Source: Allosphingosinicella deserti
GTDB taxonomy: Bacteria; Pseudomonadota; Alphaproteobacteria; Sphingomonadales; Sphingomonadaceae
NCBI RefSeq assembly: GCF_003012735.1
Contig: NZ_PXYI01000005.1
Location: forward strand, 248,001 to 312,000
Direction: 5' to 3'
DNA length: 64,000 nucleotides
Shown: positions 51,310-59,472 of the stretch, one piece after another
Numbering within the stretch: position 1 is the stretch's first letter
Layout: every line of letters starts with the position of its first letter
The notes under the pieces: generated by a model
What the model was told of the DNA's origin: nothing
What the model saw: the letters and a program-made list of their open reading frames with translations, nothing else
The model's database searches: none
Translations under genes and position numbers: made by a program

Positions 51310-53709
51310 TCAGAACTTCACGCCAAGGCTCAGGAAAACCTGGCGCGGATTGCCGTAGAAGGCCGTGGCGACGCCCTCAACACCAAGGCTCGGCCGGACG
51401 TTGCCGGCGGCATTGCGCAGCGGCACGCCGGTGACCGGATCGGTCAGCAGGAACTGGTAGCCCGAGGTGATATATTGCTTGTCGGTCAAATTCTTGCCGT
51501 GAAGGCCGATCGTGTAGCGATCGTCGGCCGAGGTCCACACCAGGCTCGCGTCGAGCAGCGCATAGCCGGCCTGGTCGAGGAACGGGCTCGGGGTCTCGAA
51601 CTGATAGGTCTTGCTGCGGTAGGAGAGGGTGGTGCTGGCGGAGAGCTCGCCGCCGCTCACCCGGGTCGCGACGTCGAGCGTGCCCGACAATGTCCATTTG
51701 GGCGTGTTCTGGATCCGCCGAGAGTCGGCGACGTCGACCGGCCCCGTGCCCGGAACGTTGGTGATGAACTCGTCATATTGCGCATCGAGATAGCCGGCGG
51801 TGCCGGTGAAGTTCACCCGGGTCCCGGAGGTCGGATCGCGCAGCAGGGTCGCGGTCATCTCCGCCTCGACCCCTTTGAAGCTCGCCTTGCCCGCATTGGT
51901 GGTGACTCCGACGAAGGTCGGGACGTTGTTGATCACTGCGCCGACCGAGCCCGGAACCTGGACGTCCTTGTAGTCGGCGTAGAAGCCGGCGAGGGCCAGG
52001 CGAACGCGGCGGTCGAACAAAGACGCCTTGTAGCCCAGTTCGTAGCTGTTCACCTTCTCGGGCTCGAACAGGAAATAGTCGAAGATCTCGTCCGGCTCGC
52101 GGGTGCCGTTGGCGTCGAGGTCCGGCGCCGCCGTCGACAGGCCGCGCGGATCGAAGCCGCCGCCCTTGAAGCCCTTGGCGTAGCTCAAATAGATCGTGTT
52201 GTCCTCGTTCGGCTTGAAGCTGATCGAGGCGCGCGGCGTGAATTCCTTGAACGTCTCCTCGCCGGTGAAATCGGACGTGCGGGCGCCGAGCTGGGCTCCG
52301 CGCCCACCAAGCTCGGGCGACGGGCCGTTGAGCAGGTTGGCGCGGATCACCCGTGCGTTGCGCTTGTCGTGGGTGTAGCGGCCGCCAACCGACAGGGCGA
52401 ACTGGTCGGTGAAATCATAGGTGAAGTCGGCGAACGCGGCCCAGGTCTTGGTGTCGACATCGCCGTAGGTCGAGGCCGTCAGCCCGGGCAGCGCGATCGG
52501 AGAGGTCGTCGCCAGCACCACATCGAAGATGTTGTTGGCGTTGGCATCCAGATAATAGAGGCCGGCGACGCCGTTCAGCCTGCTGCTCTCGTACAGGATC
52601 TGGAATTCGTTCGAGAATTGCTTGTTGCGGTAGATTGCAGGGACATCGACGTCGGCGGCCGGCAATGAATCGAAGTCGATCGGTGCGAAGCTCTTGTCCT
52701 TGCGATAGGCGAGGATGTTGCGCAGCGTCAGCTCGTCGCTGAGCTTCAGCTCGGCGCGGACGGCCCCGCCATAGGCTTCGATCTCCTGGCGCGGCGTATT
52801 GAGGCCGGCCCGGCTGTCATAGACGTCGTCGAGGATCGGCGCGCCGCTCACCAGGCCCGGGATCAGGCGGTGGCCATTGCGTGGATTGCTGTTGTCCTTG
52901 GTGTAATCGCCGGAGACCCGGAGAAAGAAGTTGGAGCTAGGCTCGATTTCGAGCGTCCCGCGCGCGGCCCAGATGTCGCGGTTGTAATTGTCGAGACCGT
53001 TGTTGCGGTTCTCGCCGAAACCGCCCCGATGAAGCCGCGCGCCGGACGCGCCGATCCGCACGCCGCTGGTGATCGGCGTGCTGGCAGAAAGAATGATGTC
53101 GCCCTGCTGATAGGTGCCGAAATTGGCGCGGGCGCGCAGCGTCGGATCGTCGGCGAGCCGACGGGTGACATATTTGATCGCGCCCCCGATCGTGTTGCGG
53201 CCGTAAAGCGTTCCCTGGGGACCGCGCAGCACCTCGATCCGCTCGACGTCGTAAATGTCGAGCACCGCGGCCTGCGGGCGGTTGAGGTAGACGTCGTCGA
53301 GATACAGGCCGACTCCCGCCTCGAAGCCGGCGACCGGGTCCTGCTGGCCGACGCCGCGGATGAAGGCGGTGAGGGTAGTGTTGGTGCCGCGTGAGGTTTC
53401 CAGAGTCACGTTCGGGGTCGTGTCGGAAATGTCCGTGATGTCGACCGCACCCTGCCGTTCCAGCGCTTCGCCCGTGTAGGCCGTGACCGCGATCGGCACG
53501 TCCTGAAGGCTCTCGGCGCGCCGCCGAGCGGTGACGATGATCTCGTCGTCCTGGGTGGCTGCGCTGTCTGCGGCCGCGTCGTTGACGGCGGCGGCCTGCT
53601 GCTCGGCGGAGGCTACCGCGGCATCCTGGCCCCGGCTCGGGCTCGCGAAGGCGAGCGCAGCCATCGCGCATCCCACATGCAAGCGCGTCATCAAGGGGTT
53701 CCGGGTCAT
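51310..53709 (-). CDS. TonB-dependent receptor of a hydrolase/MFS operon
   Basis: A 799-residue TonB-dependent receptor with signal peptide (about 1-28), a TonB-box-like DDEIIVTARRRAESLQDVP block, plug domain (about 65-190; FIRGVGQQDP, VERIEVLRGPQGTLYGRNTIGGAI) and a barrel ending in LGVKF. It is of the FepA/iron-siderophore-like superfamily but of the sphingomonad catabolic-uptake type rather than the pair at 13.9-19.2 kb, whose plug differs. A GGAGAAGA ribosome site precedes the ATG at 53709. It is 16 bp after the alpha/beta hydrolase and 20 bp before the MFS gene in one minus-strand operon. Confidence 0.93.
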   Translation of the reverse strand: MTRNPLMTRLHVGCAMAALAFASPSRGQDAAVASAEQQAAAVNDAAADSAATQDDEIIVTARRRAESLQDVPIAVTAYTGEALERQGAVDITDISDTTPNVTLETSRGTNTTLTAFIRGVGQQDPVAGFEAGVGLYLDDVYLNRPQAAVLDIYDVERIEVLRGPQGTLYGRNTIGGAIKYVTRRLADDPTLRARANFGTYQQGDIILSASTPITSGVRIGASGARLHRGGFGENRNNGLDNYNRDIWAARGTLEIEPSSNFFLRVSGDYTKDNSNPRNGHRLIPGLVSGAPILDDVYDSRAGLNTPRQEIEAYGGAVRAELKLSDELTLRNILAYRKDKSFAPIDFDSLPAADVDVPAIYRNKQFSNEFQILYESSRLNGVAGLYYLDANANNIFDVVLATTSPIALPGLTASTYGDVDTKTWAAFADFTYDFTDQFALSVGGRYTHDKRNARVIRANLLNGPSPELGGRGAQLGARTSDFTGEETFKEFTPRASISFKPNEDNTIYLSYAKGFKGGGFDPRGLSTAAPDLDANGTREPDEIFDYFLFEPEKVNSYELGYKASLFDRRVRLALAGFYADYKDVQVPGSVGAVINNVPTFVGVTTNAGKASFKGVEAEMTATLLRDPTSGTRVNFTGTAGYLDAQYDEFITNVPGTGPVDVADSRRIQNTPKWTLSGTLDVATRVSGGELSASTTLSYRSKTYQFETPSPFLDQAGYALLDASLVWTSADDRYTIGLHGKNLTDKQYITSGYQFLLTDPVTGVPLRNAAGNVRPSLGVEGVATAFYGNPRQVFLSLGVKF

Positions 53710-53725
53710 GGCGATCTTCTCCTGC

Positions 53726-54556
53726 TTATGCTGTTGCGCGGTGACGGCGAACGGGCGGCAACTCGGCCGCGAATGCGCGAAGGCTGTCGTTGAAGAGTTC
53801 CGGCTCCTCAAGATGCGGGGAGTGGCCCGATTGGGTGAAGGCGATGCTGCGGGCGTTCGAAAGGGCGCCGGCGAGATGGTCTGCCGTATCGGCGCCGTAG
53901 AGATGGCTGCCTGCGCCGTGCGCGATCAGGGTCGGCTGCCGGATGGTCGGAAGGATCGCCCGATAATCCTCTTCGATCAGCGAGGCCCAGATGGCCGCCA
54001 CTGCATCCGGATCGCTGCGAGCAAACGCGCCGCTCGCCCAGGCGGCGAGCGGGTGCGGCGCCGGTCCCTGTGCGAAGATCGCGCTGCCGGCGGCTGCGGC
54101 GAAGGCGGGGAAATCGTCGCGCATCGCCCGGCTCCGGGCCGCACACAATTCGGGGGACAGGCCAAGCGTCCAGTCTGCGTCGTTGCGGACGCGCGGTGTC
54201 ATGTCGACGATGACGGCGGCGTCGAAGCGATGCGAGCTCGGCTCGGCGAGCAGGTGCCAGAGCACCGAAGCGCCAAGCGACCAGCCGACTCCGATCGCCT
54301 CCTGGAGGTCGAGACGACCGGCGAGTTGCGCCACATCCTTGGCCAGCCGGGATATCGTCGGAAGGCTGCCGCCGCTGCCGGAGCGCCCATGTCCGCGAAG
54401 ATCGATGCGAATCAGCCGGAACTGATCTGCCAGAGCGCGCTGAGGCTCGAAGAAAGCGGAATTGGCCATGAGGCCATGCAGCAACAGGATCGGCCGGCCA
54501 TCGCCTTCGTCGTCATAGGCGATGGAGACGCCGTCCGAGGCGGTGAATTCCGGCAA
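53726..54556 (-). CDS. Alpha/beta hydrolase, first gene of an uptake operon
   Basis: A 276-residue alpha/beta-fold hydrolase. Seen: LLLHGLM (oxyanion hole region), RGHGRSG, nucleophile elbow GWSLGAS, a helical cap, and GHSPHLEEP with the catalytic histidine. I start at TTG 54556 because GGGGAGG lies 5 bp upstream; an ATG at 54604 lacks a ribosome site and would lie within the promoter region. A palindromic operator-like motif begins about 56 bp upstream. It is followed after 16 bp by the TonB receptor. It would hydrolyse an imported ester or ring-opened compound; the substrate is not known. Confidence 0.85.
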   Translation of the reverse strand: MPEFTASDGVSIAYDDEGDGRPILLLHGLMANSAFFEPQRALADQFRLIRIDLRGHGRSGSGGSLPTISRLAKDVAQLAGRLDLQEAIGVGWSLGASVLWHLLAEPSSHRFDAAVIVDMTPRVRNDADWTLGLSPELCAARSRAMRDDFPAFAAAAGSAIFAQGPAPHPLAAWASGAFARSDPDAVAAIWASLIEEDYRAILPTIRQPTLIAHGAGSHLYGADTADHLAGALSNARSIAFTQSGHSPHLEEPELFNDSLRAFAAELPPVRRHRATA

Positions 54557-54611
54557 GCAAACCTCCCCAGTCCGCTCGTCCGGCGGCTCTGGAAAAGATT
54601 GCATCTAAATG

Positions 54612-54635
54612 AAAGTTGAGTCAACCTTCAACTTT
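54612..54635 (-). promoter_or_regulatory. Palindromic operator/promoter region of the hydrolase operon
   Basis: AAAGTTGA (54612-54619) and TCAACTTT (54628-54635) form a perfect inverted repeat, with a second internal palindrome GTTGA-G-TCAAC (54615-54625). Read on the minus strand the core TTGACT is a -35-like box. It sits about 56 bp before the hydrolase start codon and is a plausible binding site for the divergent TetR regulator at 55391, or another repressor. Confidence 0.6.
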
Positions 54636-54971
54636 AGCCTTCAGCCGCCGCAGACTGAAGATGCGGTGCAACCGCCGTGCCGCGGCGCCGGGCACGCGGG
54701 CCTTGGCGAGGGGGGCGGACGCGGACGGTTCGATCCCGAAGTCCTTGGCACGGAGCGAGACGATGATGTCGCCCTTCACCGTGCCCGGCTTTGGAATGGG
54801 CCGTCCTTCCACCCGGTAGAGATCGAGTGCACCTTCGATCGCCTCGCGAGCCTTGGCCGCCGCTTCCTCGCGGGTGGCGGCGTAGGTCATCGCTTCGGGA
54901 ATGTCCGGGCACAAGGCGTAGACGGTTCCGAAGCCGTCGTCGGCCAGGATGACCGGATAGGAAAGTAGCAC
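54621..54971 (-). CDS. HicB-like antitoxin-fold protein, orphan
   Basis: A 116-residue protein starting at GTG. The first 65 residues (YPVILADDGFGTVYALCPDIPEA, then REEAAAKAREAIEGALDLY and GRPIPKPG) match the HicB/HicB_lk antitoxin fold. No HicA toxin gene (short dsRNA-binding) is adjacent on either side. The C-terminal 45 residues are Ala/Arg-rich with no clear helix-turn-helix, so DNA binding may be lost. It is upstream of the hydrolase operon on the same strand and ends inside the operator region. It could be a degenerate or repurposed HicB. Confidence 0.65.
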   Translation of the reverse strand: MLLSYPVILADDGFGTVYALCPDIPEAMTYAATREEAAAKAREAIEGALDLYRVEGRPIPKPGTVKGDIIVSLRAKDFGIEPSASAPLAKARVPGAAARRLHRIFSLRRLKAKVEG

Positions 54972-55390
54972 CAGGGATCACTCCGAATTGGGTCCATGCT
55001 CTGAGCCCCCGTGCCTTAGAAGCAGTGAAACACACCATATCGTATATGACCGGTATCGCGGCGGGCGGCCGCGCCCTGAATCTGGTGGCCCGGATTTTTC
55101 ATTCGAAAGCCCGAAGTGTCACCCTCCCGTGCAGCACCGGCGCTCGACTCCGACGCATTTCTCTGTCTGCCCGGCCGCAGCGGCGCGGCGATCCTGGCGT
55201 TTCCGTGCGAGGCAAGTCCGCTCGGCGCCGTCATCGGATGGCCGGGCGCGTCGCATCGCGAGCACGTACCGCTGGAAGCGGCGATCAAGCGTCGGCCTTG
55301 CTGCTGCAGGCGTCTCGCACCGCGCTGATTTCCGGTGCCGGGTTGCGCGCGTCGGCAAACCGGCTCACCTTGTCCGAACGGGGAGAGGCG
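54972..55390. other. 419-bp divergent gap between HicB-like and TetR genes
   Basis: This region is between the divergent HicB-like gene and the TetR gene. I find no supportable gene in it; frames that cross it have irregular composition. A short inverted repeat CATAT-CGT-ATATG is at 55036-55048. The GGGGAGAGG ribosome site of the TetR gene is at the right end. Promoters for both directions and possibly a regulator site must lie here. Confidence 0.5.
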
Positions 55391-56008
55391 ATGGCATATG
55401 TGAACGAGGCGGCAGCGGGCGGCGACAAGGAACCGCGGACGGAGCGCGGCCGCAAGACCCTGCGGCGCCTGATCGAAGCCGCCGCCGCCGAATTCGGCGA
55501 TCGCGGCTTCCACGAGGCGGCGATCACCGGCATCACGCAGCGCGCCGGAGTCGCGCTCGGCACCTTCTACACCTATTTCGAAAGCAAGGAGGAGGTGTTC
55601 CGCGCGCTCGTGCGCGACATGAGCCGGGCCACCCGAGCCCATGTCGCGGAGGCGGTCAAAGGCGCCCCCGATCGCCTCGCCGCCGAGCGGATCGGCCTGG
55701 AAGCGTTCATCGCCTTCGTCCGCCAGCACCCCGAGCTCTACCGGATCATCGAGGAAGCGCAGTTCGTCGCCCAGGACGTCTATCGCGAACATTATCGCAG
55801 CTTTGCCGACGCCTATGTCCGCAATCTCGCCGGCGCGCGCGACCGCGGCGAGATCGCCGACGGACTGGACGAGCCGCGCGCATGGGCGCTGATCGGAATG
55901 AGCGTGTTCCTCGGCATGCGCTATGGCCTGTGGGACGAGGACCTCTCCCCCGCCGAGGTCGCCGACACGGCGATCGCACTCGTCTCAGAGGGGCTGCGCA
56001 AGCGTTGA
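55391..56008 (+). CDS. TetR/AcrR-family transcriptional regulator
   Basis: A 205-residue TetR-family repressor. The N-terminal helix-turn-helix is seen at residues about 20-65 (RGRKTLRRLIEAAAAEFGDRGFHEAAITGITQRAGVALGTFYTYFESKEEVFRALV), followed by a ligand-binding helical domain with FIAFVRQHPELYRIIEEAQF and YGLWDEDLSP. GGGGAGAGG precedes the ATG at 55391. It is divergent from the hydrolase/TonB-receptor/MFS operon, so it probably controls that operon, and the palindrome at 54612-54635 is the best operator candidate. Confidence 0.92.
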   Translation: MAYVNEAAAGGDKEPRTERGRKTLRRLIEAAAAEFGDRGFHEAAITGITQRAGVALGTFYTYFESKEEVFRALVRDMSRATRAHVAEAVKGAPDRLAAERIGLEAFIAFVRQHPELYRIIEEAQFVAQDVYREHYRSFADAYVRNLAGARDRGEIADGLDEPRAWALIGMSVFLGMRYGLWDEDLSPAEVADTAIALVSEGLRKR

Positions 56009-56093
56009 GCATGCGCGCCGATCGTGCCGCGATGGGATTGCCGCGCCCGTCGCGGTTGAAGAGGGGGCCTCCCGCCCCTAATTGCGACCGTTC

Positions 56094-57317
56094 ATGAAGC
56101 TCACCACCCTTCCCAGCGGCCTGCGAGTCGCCAGCCGCCAGATGCCCGGCATCGAGACTGCCGCCGTCGGCCTCTATGCGGAGACCGGCTCGCGCTACGA
56201 GGCGGCGCCGCTCAACGGCATCGCCCATCTGTTCGAGCATATGGTGTTCAAGGGCGCCGGCGGCCGCTCCGCCCGTGACATCAGCGAGGCGATCGAGGAT
56301 GTCGGCGGCGATCTCAACGCCTCTACCGATCGCGAGACGACCAATTTCACGGCCTCCGTCATGGCCGAGCACATTCCGCTCGGCGTCGAGCTGATCGCCG
56401 ATCTCGTCCAGCGCCCGCACTTCAACGCCGACGAGCTGGAACGGGAGAAGGACGTCGTCCTGCAGGAACTGGGCGAAGCGCGCGATACGCCCAACGACAT
56501 CATCTTCGATGATCTCCAGTCCGCTGCCTTCGCCGATCAGGCGCTCGGCCGTTCGGTGCTCGGTACGGAGGAGAGCATCGAGGCCATCACCGTCGAGGAT
56601 CTCGAGGCATGGCGGAGCGATCATTATCGCGCCGGCAGTCTCACCCTCGTCGCCGCCGGCAAGGTCGATCACGAACGGCTGGTCGAGCTTGCGTCGACCC
56701 ATTTCGCGGCCCTCGCTACCGGCTGCAGCGACACGCCCGAGCCGGCGCGCTTCACCGGCGGCGACCGGGTCGGCCGCACAACGTCGGATCAGGCCCATCT
56801 CGCTCTGGGCTTTGGGGCGCCGGGGCAGAGCGACGCCGATTATTATGCCGCGCGCCTGTTCAGCGACGCCGTCGGCGGCGGCATGTCGTCGCGCCTTTTC
56901 CAGCAATTGCGCGAGGAACGCGGGCTCGCTTACTCGGTCTATTCGATGCTTCAGCCCTGGGCCGATACCGGCCTGTTCTCGATCTACGCCGCGACCGCGC
57001 GCCGCCAGTCCGCCGCCGCGGCGCAATTGATCGAGGAGGTCCTCGCCGACGCCGCCGAGACGATCACCGAGCGCGAGCTGATGCGGGTGCGCACCCAGGC
57101 CAAGGCCGGCCTGCTGATGTCGCTCGAAAGCCCTTGGGGGCAGGCCCATTACGTCGCCCGCCAGATCCAGACCTACGGGCGGCTGGTGGAGCCGTCCGAA
57201 GTGATCGCCGATGTCGAGAAGGTGGATCTCGAGCGGATCCGCGAAGCCGGGCGCAAGATGCTGTCCGGCGCCCGGGCCCGCGCGACGATCGGCTTCCCCG
57301 CCGTGCGCGCCGCCTGA
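56094..57317 (+). CDS. M16 family zinc metallopeptidase
   Basis: A 407-residue pitrilysin-family peptidase (beta-MPP-like). The inverted zinc motif HLFEH is in AHLFEHMVFKG with the catalytic Glu, and the downstream Glu is in ERE of the helix after (VVLQELGEARD). The second half has the family's GGGMSSRLFQQLREERGLAYSVYS block. There is no signal peptide visible, so it is cytoplasmic or periplasm-associated by another route. ATG at 56094 begins the conserved part; an ATG at 56082 is four codons upstream. It follows the TetR gene by 85 bp and precedes a methyltransferase by 14 bp. Confidence 0.93.
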   Translation: MKLTTLPSGLRVASRQMPGIETAAVGLYAETGSRYEAAPLNGIAHLFEHMVFKGAGGRSARDISEAIEDVGGDLNASTDRETTNFTASVMAEHIPLGVELIADLVQRPHFNADELEREKDVVLQELGEARDTPNDIIFDDLQSAAFADQALGRSVLGTEESIEAITVEDLEAWRSDHYRAGSLTLVAAGKVDHERLVELASTHFAALATGCSDTPEPARFTGGDRVGRTTSDQAHLALGFGAPGQSDADYYAARLFSDAVGGGMSSRLFQQLREERGLAYSVYSMLQPWADTGLFSIYAATARRQSAAAAQLIEEVLADAAETITERELMRVRTQAKAGLLMSLESPWGQAHYVARQIQTYGRLVEPSEVIADVEKVDLERIREAGRKMLSGARARATIGFPAVRAA

Positions 57318-57331
57318 CCGCGGCTTCCCCG

Positions 57332-58198
57332 ATGACCCTGTCGACCCTCGTCGCGGAGCCGTGGAGCGATTACGGGCTGATGGATAGCGGCAACGGCCGC
57401 AAGCTCGAACGCTACGGCCCCTACAGCTTCATCCGTCCGGAGCCGCAGGCGATGTGGGCGCCCGCGCTCGACGCCTGGGACGCCGACGGCGAATTCATCC
57501 CCGGATCGGATGAGGAGGGCGGCGGCCGCTGGCAATTCGCCCGGCCGGTGCCGCAGGGCGGCTGGGACATGGGCTGGGAGGACGTGCGGTTCCGTAGCCA
57601 GTGCACGCCCTTCCGCCATCTCGCCTTCTTCCCCGACATGGCGCCGCAATGGGCGTGGATGCGCGAGCGCCTGAGCGATGGGTCCGAGGCGATGAACCTG
57701 TTCGGCTATACCGGGGTCGGCACGCTGGCGATGGCCGCCGCCGGCGCGCGCCTCACCCATGTCGATGCATCGAAGAAGTCGGTCGAGGCGGGCAAGGAGA
57801 ATGCCCGCCTGTCCGGCTTCGCCGAACGGCCGATCCGCTGGATGATCGACGACGCGGCCAAATTCACGGCCCGCGAAGTGCGCCGCGGCCGCCGCTACGA
57901 CGGCATCATCCTCGATCCGCCGAAATATGGCCGCGGCCCGACCGGCGAGATCTGGCGGCTCGAGGAGGGGCTTCCCGGCCTGATCGCCGATTGCCGCAAG
58001 TTGCTCGACGCCGACAGCCGCTTCCTCGTCCTCACCGTCTATGCGGTTCGGATGTCGGCTCTGGCGATCGGCGAATTGCTCAATCAGGCGCTTGGCGATC
58101 TCGGCGGCCGCGTCGAATGCGGCGACATGGCCGTCCGCGAGGAAGCGCGCGGCCTGCTGCTGCCCACCGCGATCTTCGCCCGCTGGAGCCGCGACTGA
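57332..58198 (+). CDS. Class I SAM-dependent methyltransferase
   Basis: A 288-residue methyltransferase. Seen: NLFGYTGVGTLAMAAAGA (glycine-rich SAM loop), HVDASKKSVEAGKENARL, and the catalytic DPPKYGRG motif, typical of RlmI/RlmK-like rRNA cytosine/guanine methyltransferases but lacking their N-terminal PUA domain. The likely target is a nucleic acid, but this is inference. It begins 14 bp after the M16 peptidase stop and so may be in the same unit. It is convergent with ccmB. Confidence 0.85.
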   Translation: MTLSTLVAEPWSDYGLMDSGNGRKLERYGPYSFIRPEPQAMWAPALDAWDADGEFIPGSDEEGGGRWQFARPVPQGGWDMGWEDVRFRSQCTPFRHLAFFPDMAPQWAWMRERLSDGSEAMNLFGYTGVGTLAMAAAGARLTHVDASKKSVEAGKENARLSGFAERPIRWMIDDAAKFTAREVRRGRRYDGIILDPPKYGRGPTGEIWRLEEGLPGLIADCRKLLDADSRFLVLTVYAVRMSALAIGELLNQALGDLGGRVECGDMAVREEARGLLLPTAIFARWSRD

Positions 58199-58207
58199 CC
58201 CCCTCAT

Positions 58208-58245
58208 CCTCCCGAGGAGCTTCGCTCCTCCCGAGGAGCTTCGCT
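58208..58245. repeat. Exact tandem 19-bp repeat, two copies
   Basis: The unit CCTCCCGAGGAGCTTCGCT occurs twice in direct tandem at 58208-58226 and 58227-58245, between the convergent methyltransferase and ccmB stops. It contains local self-complementarity (AGGAGC...GCTCCT) and could fold as part of a terminator for both genes. Confidence 0.8.
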
Positions 58246-58261
58246 CAGAGGAACGAGAAAG

Positions 58262-58903
58262 CTAATCCCGTCCCGCCCGCATCGCCGCTCCGGCCGCGAA
58301 CGGAGCGATCGCCACCAGTAGCAGCGACACCGCGCCCAGCAGCTTGACCGCGCCGCCGCCGCCGCCCGGTTCGACCATCGCCGCCCCGAAGATCAGGATC
58401 GGCACCGCCAGCGGGAGGATCAGCAGGCCGGCAAGCGCCCCGGTCCCGCGCAGCCCTGCGGTGAGCGCGGCGACGATGACGGTCAGCGCCGCCAGGCCTG
58501 GCGTTCCCGCCGCGAGGCCGATCTCCAGCCGCCACAGGATGTCGCCGGGCAGCTTCATCAGGGCGGCGGCGGGAAAGGCGGCGATCATCAGCGGCGGCCC
58601 GAAGCTCAGCCAATGGCCGGCAAGTTTGGCGAAGGCGACGCTCTCGTCGCCGATGCCGCGAACCGCGAGCTGGTCGAGCAGGCCGGCCGCGCGGTCCGGC
58701 TCGACCAGCCGCTCGACGGGCAGCAAAGCCGCGAGCAGCGCCGCCATCCACAAGGCGCCGCCGCCGGTGCGCGCGAGTAACGGCGCGTCGGGGCCGACCG
58801 CGAATGGAAACAGAGCCGCCACGAGCAGGAAGAAGATCGGGGGCAGCAGCGCGTTGCCGGCAGTGAGCGCGAGACGCAGCTCGCGCAGGATCAGCGCGAT
58901 CAT
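58262..58903 (-). CDS. ccmB: Heme exporter subunit CcmB
   Basis: A 213-residue integral membrane protein of the CcmB family, with six hydrophobic segments, and the LLDQLAVRG turn and the N-terminal RELRLALTAG motif typical of the family. With CcmA it forms the ABC transporter that, in System I, releases holo-CcmE during cytochrome c maturation. ATG at 58903 is in a 4-bp overlap with ccmA; GGAGGG lies upstream. No ccmC or ccmE follows in this window. It is convergent with the methyltransferase gene. Confidence 0.93.
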   Translation of the reverse strand: MIALILRELRLALTAGNALLPPIFFLLVAALFPFAVGPDAPLLARTGGGALWMAALLAALLPVERLVEPDRAAGLLDQLAVRGIGDESVAFAKLAGHWLSFGPPLMIAAFPAAALMKLPGDILWRLEIGLAAGTPGLAALTVIVAALTAGLRGTGALAGLLILPLAVPILIFGAAMVEPGGGGGAVKLLGAVSLLLVAIAPFAAGAAMRAGRD

Positions 58904-59472
58904 GCCAGCGCCACCCTCCGCGCCTCGTCGAGCCCGAGCAGCTGATGCGATGCCGCGAGGATCGCGCCGCCCGTAGCCCGGTGCGAGGCCATTGCGGCGG
59001 CGAGGCGCTCCAGTCCCTCGGCGTCGAGGCCGTTGCCGGGCTCGTCGAGCAACCACAAAGGTGCACCCGTCGCAATCACCCGCGCCAGCACCGCGCGCTT
59101 GCGCTGCCCGGTCGACAGCATGCGCACCGGCACCGGCGCCAGCCGCTCCAGCCCCATCGCCCGCATCCCCGCGGCGGCATCGCCGCCGTCGAGCCGTGCC
59201 CAGAAACCAAGTGCCTGCGCCAGCGGCTGCCGCGGATCGAGCGCCAGGCCTTCATCGGCGAGCGCCGCCGCGCCGGACCGTTCGACCGTTCCGGACGTGG
59301 CGCGCAGCAGGCCCGCGGAGAGCCGGATCAGGCTCGATTTGCCGACGCCATTGGGTCCGGTGAGGAGCACCGCCTCGCCGGCTGCGAGGGTGAGGTCCAG
59401 GCCTTCGAACAGCAGCCGGCCGCCGCGGATCAGCGCCACGCCGTCCAGCTTCAGCAGCGGCCGTTCGCTCAC
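58900..59472 (-). CDS. ccmA: Heme exporter ATP-binding subunit CcmA
   Basis: A 190-residue ABC ATPase. Walker A GPNGVGKS, signature LSTGQRKR and Walker B LWLLDEP are all present. It pairs with CcmB as the ATPase of the heme-handling transporter of cytochrome c maturation. The GTG at 59472 overlaps the upstream metallopeptidase stop by 4 bp (GTGA) and the end overlaps ccmB by 4 bp, so the three genes are coupled. Length is slightly short but normal for CcmA. Confidence 0.94.
   Translation of the reverse strand: MSERPLLKLDGVALIRGGRLLFEGLDLTLAAGEAVLLTGPNGVGKSSLIRLSAGLLRATSGTVERSGAAALADEGLALDPRQPLAQALGFWARLDGGDAAAGMRAMGLERLAPVPVRMLSTGQRKRAVLARVIATGAPLWLLDEPGNGLDAEGLERLAAAMASHRATGGAILAASHQLLGLDEARRVALA

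Noticed and set aside
49337-51358. 673-codon plus-strand frame across the end of the decarboxylase and the MFS gene
   Set aside because: Crosses two recognisable genes on both strands and has no domain.
54604-54604. ATG as start of the alpha/beta hydrolase
   Set aside because: No ribosome site, and it lies within the -35/palindrome promoter region; TTG at 54556 has GGGGAGG 5 bp upstream.
55036-55048. CATAT-CGT-ATATG inverted repeat as TetR operator
   Set aside because: Short arms and more than 340 bp from the TetR start; the palindrome at 54612-54635 is a better candidate.
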